Source: Pseudovibrio japonicus
Lineage (GTDB): Bacteria; Pseudomonadota; Alphaproteobacteria; Rhizobiales; Stappiaceae
DNA: 64,000 nucleotides
Direction: 5' to 3'
NCBI RefSeq assembly: GCF_014651595.1
Contig: NZ_BMXE01000009.1
Coordinates: forward strand, 118,532 to 182,531
Under the pieces are notes generated by a model, which was given only the letters and a program-made list of their open reading frames with translations, searched no databases and was not told the origin of the DNA. Of the stretch, positions 63,208 to 64,000 are shown piece after piece; the first letter of the stretch is position 1; every line of letters begins with the position of its first letter. Both the position numbers and the translations under genes were made by a program.

Positions 63208-64000
63208 CTGTCGCTCCTTTCGTGATGTGGGGTTCTCTAATCGTAGGTTGAATTCTTCAAAGAACTGCCAACAACTTTGCTCGAAAAGCCTTTCCGGATA
63301 TCCAAACCGGTCTGTAGATCACATTGCTCGCTGGCCCCCACGCCTCTCTCCCACTCCGCTGCACCGGGGATAGATCCCGCGTTTGCGGTGATAAGTTTTG
63401 ATAGCAGGGGAACAAGTCCCACCACTGAGGCTGTCCAACGCGTGCTTCCCTGCGGTGCTGCAGGAGCCCCGCAACTCTCCCCAATTCGAGCACCATCTGC
63501 GTCCCGCCCAACATAGCAACGCAAATAAACGTAGATTTGCTCAAACTAACGCAAACTAACGCAATCGCCTCGCCCTCTTATAAAGGGAAGGGGCAACTCC
63601 GCCCGCTTCAGGCTTAGCCCCGCATCAACGGCTGCTCTTGCACATCCCGGCCAGAGCCCCCATTTAATATATAGTTTTCAAAGAACGCGGATTGCTCCGA
63701 AGTAGTATTGTCTGCAAACGTGGGCTCAGATTGAAGCCTGATTTGATCGCGGTCTATTCCTGTAATGTTCTCCTTGAGACTTCATTAGGTGGAAGTTGGA
63801 GCGCGAAACCGGCCTCTCAGATTCGACGGAGTTGCATCGCCCAAAAACCTCTCGCAGGGGCAGTTTTGCGGCTTTGATTTGTCCCCACAGGGAGTGGGTA
63901 TAAATCAAACGGCGGGTTTCTGCGGATTAGGTATGTTTTACACATAGGTTGGTGATGTTTTTGCGTTTTTTCGGGTTTTTAAGGTTGACGGTTAGAGGGC
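63208..64000. other. End of window without a supported gene
   Basis: 793 bases. I see no domain in any frame. It contains a tandem of CAAACTAACG (63542-63564) and AT-rich, T-rich DNA near the end (63930-63990). Confidence 0.5.
63542..63564. repeat. Tandem CAAACTAACG repeat
   Basis: Two perfect copies of a 10-bp unit followed by CAA, with a related GCAACGCAAATAAACG just upstream. Similar in unit length and motif to the repeats inside dgoK. Confidence 0.65.

Noticed and set aside
63237..63544. Two overlapping minus-strand frames of 95 codons
   Set aside because: No domain and no ribosome site; two frames of equal length compete, typical of non-coding DNA with few stops.
1..64000. Search for CRISPR arrays, insertion sequences, prophage genes, tRNA and rRNA
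   Set aside because: No regular spacer array, transposase or integrase motif, phage gene, tRNA cloverleaf or rRNA block was seen on either strand.

Overview
The window looks like the chromosome of a marine alphaproteobacterium of moderate GC content. The best guess from gene content is Pseudovibrio or a close relative (Stappiaceae/Rhodobacterales-like). The hints are a fermentative AdhE next to FNR-like boxes, an arginine deiminase operon, PutA with a divergent Lrp-type activator, a BCCT carrier, a RhlE helicase and rhizobial-style GGGATGAC palindromes. The genus is an inference; no rRNA or tRNA gene is present to settle it.

Left third (1-31 kb), metabolic operons. An acyl-CoA ligase/GNAT pair (100-2147) and a lone FAD amine oxidoreductase (2618-3919) precede a complete-looking galactoside-to-galactonate block at 3939-11310: IclR regulator, then divergently dgoK, dgoA, a lactonase, a GH42 beta-galactosidase and an IlvD/Edd dehydratase, all tightly coupled. 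This is a De Ley-Doudoroff route in which an IlvD/Edd enzyme stands where DgoD usually does. Next come putA with its Lrp-type regulator (11383-15621), and a minus-strand arginine deiminase operon: YfcC-type carrier, arcA, arcB, arcC, nhaC and a GNAT gene (22479 down to 15662). A CofD-like orphan, a long-chain acyl-CoA ligase, znuC-znuB-zur, an unknown protein, a LuxR-type regulator with a degenerate receiver, and a TetR regulator follow.

Middle (31-46 kb). SCP2, cupin and RluA genes lead to adhE (33054-35723), preceded by two FNR-like sites. After it lies a looser, more AT-rich accessory-looking stretch: DUF1062, a DCC thioredoxin-like protein, small lipoproteins, a PAS protein, an orphan betaine-type binding protein, a Pmp3 peptide, two methyltransferases, a membrane-embedded alpha/beta hydrolase, a RidA-fold protein without the catalytic arginine, and a DUF2798/ABM pair divergent from a LysR regulator.

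Right third (46-64 kb). A MocR regulator is divergent from an EamA exporter with paired repeats between them. Then come an AstE-like deacylase, a methyltransferase, a CPA1 antiporter, a TetR regulator, a HAD phosphatase overlapping a VOC protein, a cluster of GGGATGAC palindromes, an RhlE helicase, a cupin, MgtE, an orphan PstS-like protein, a BCCT transporter and an alpha/beta hydrolase. The last 800 bases have no convincing gene.

Common threads are adaptation to oxygen limitation (arc operon, adhE), osmolyte and ion traffic (NhaC, CPA1, MgtE, BCCT, ProX-like protein) and use of algal or host sugars and amino acids. I found no CRISPR array, prophage, insertion sequence, tRNA or rRNA. The least explained parts are the hairpin-rich gap at 29104-29265, the repeats inside dgoK, and the unknown gene overlapping zur.
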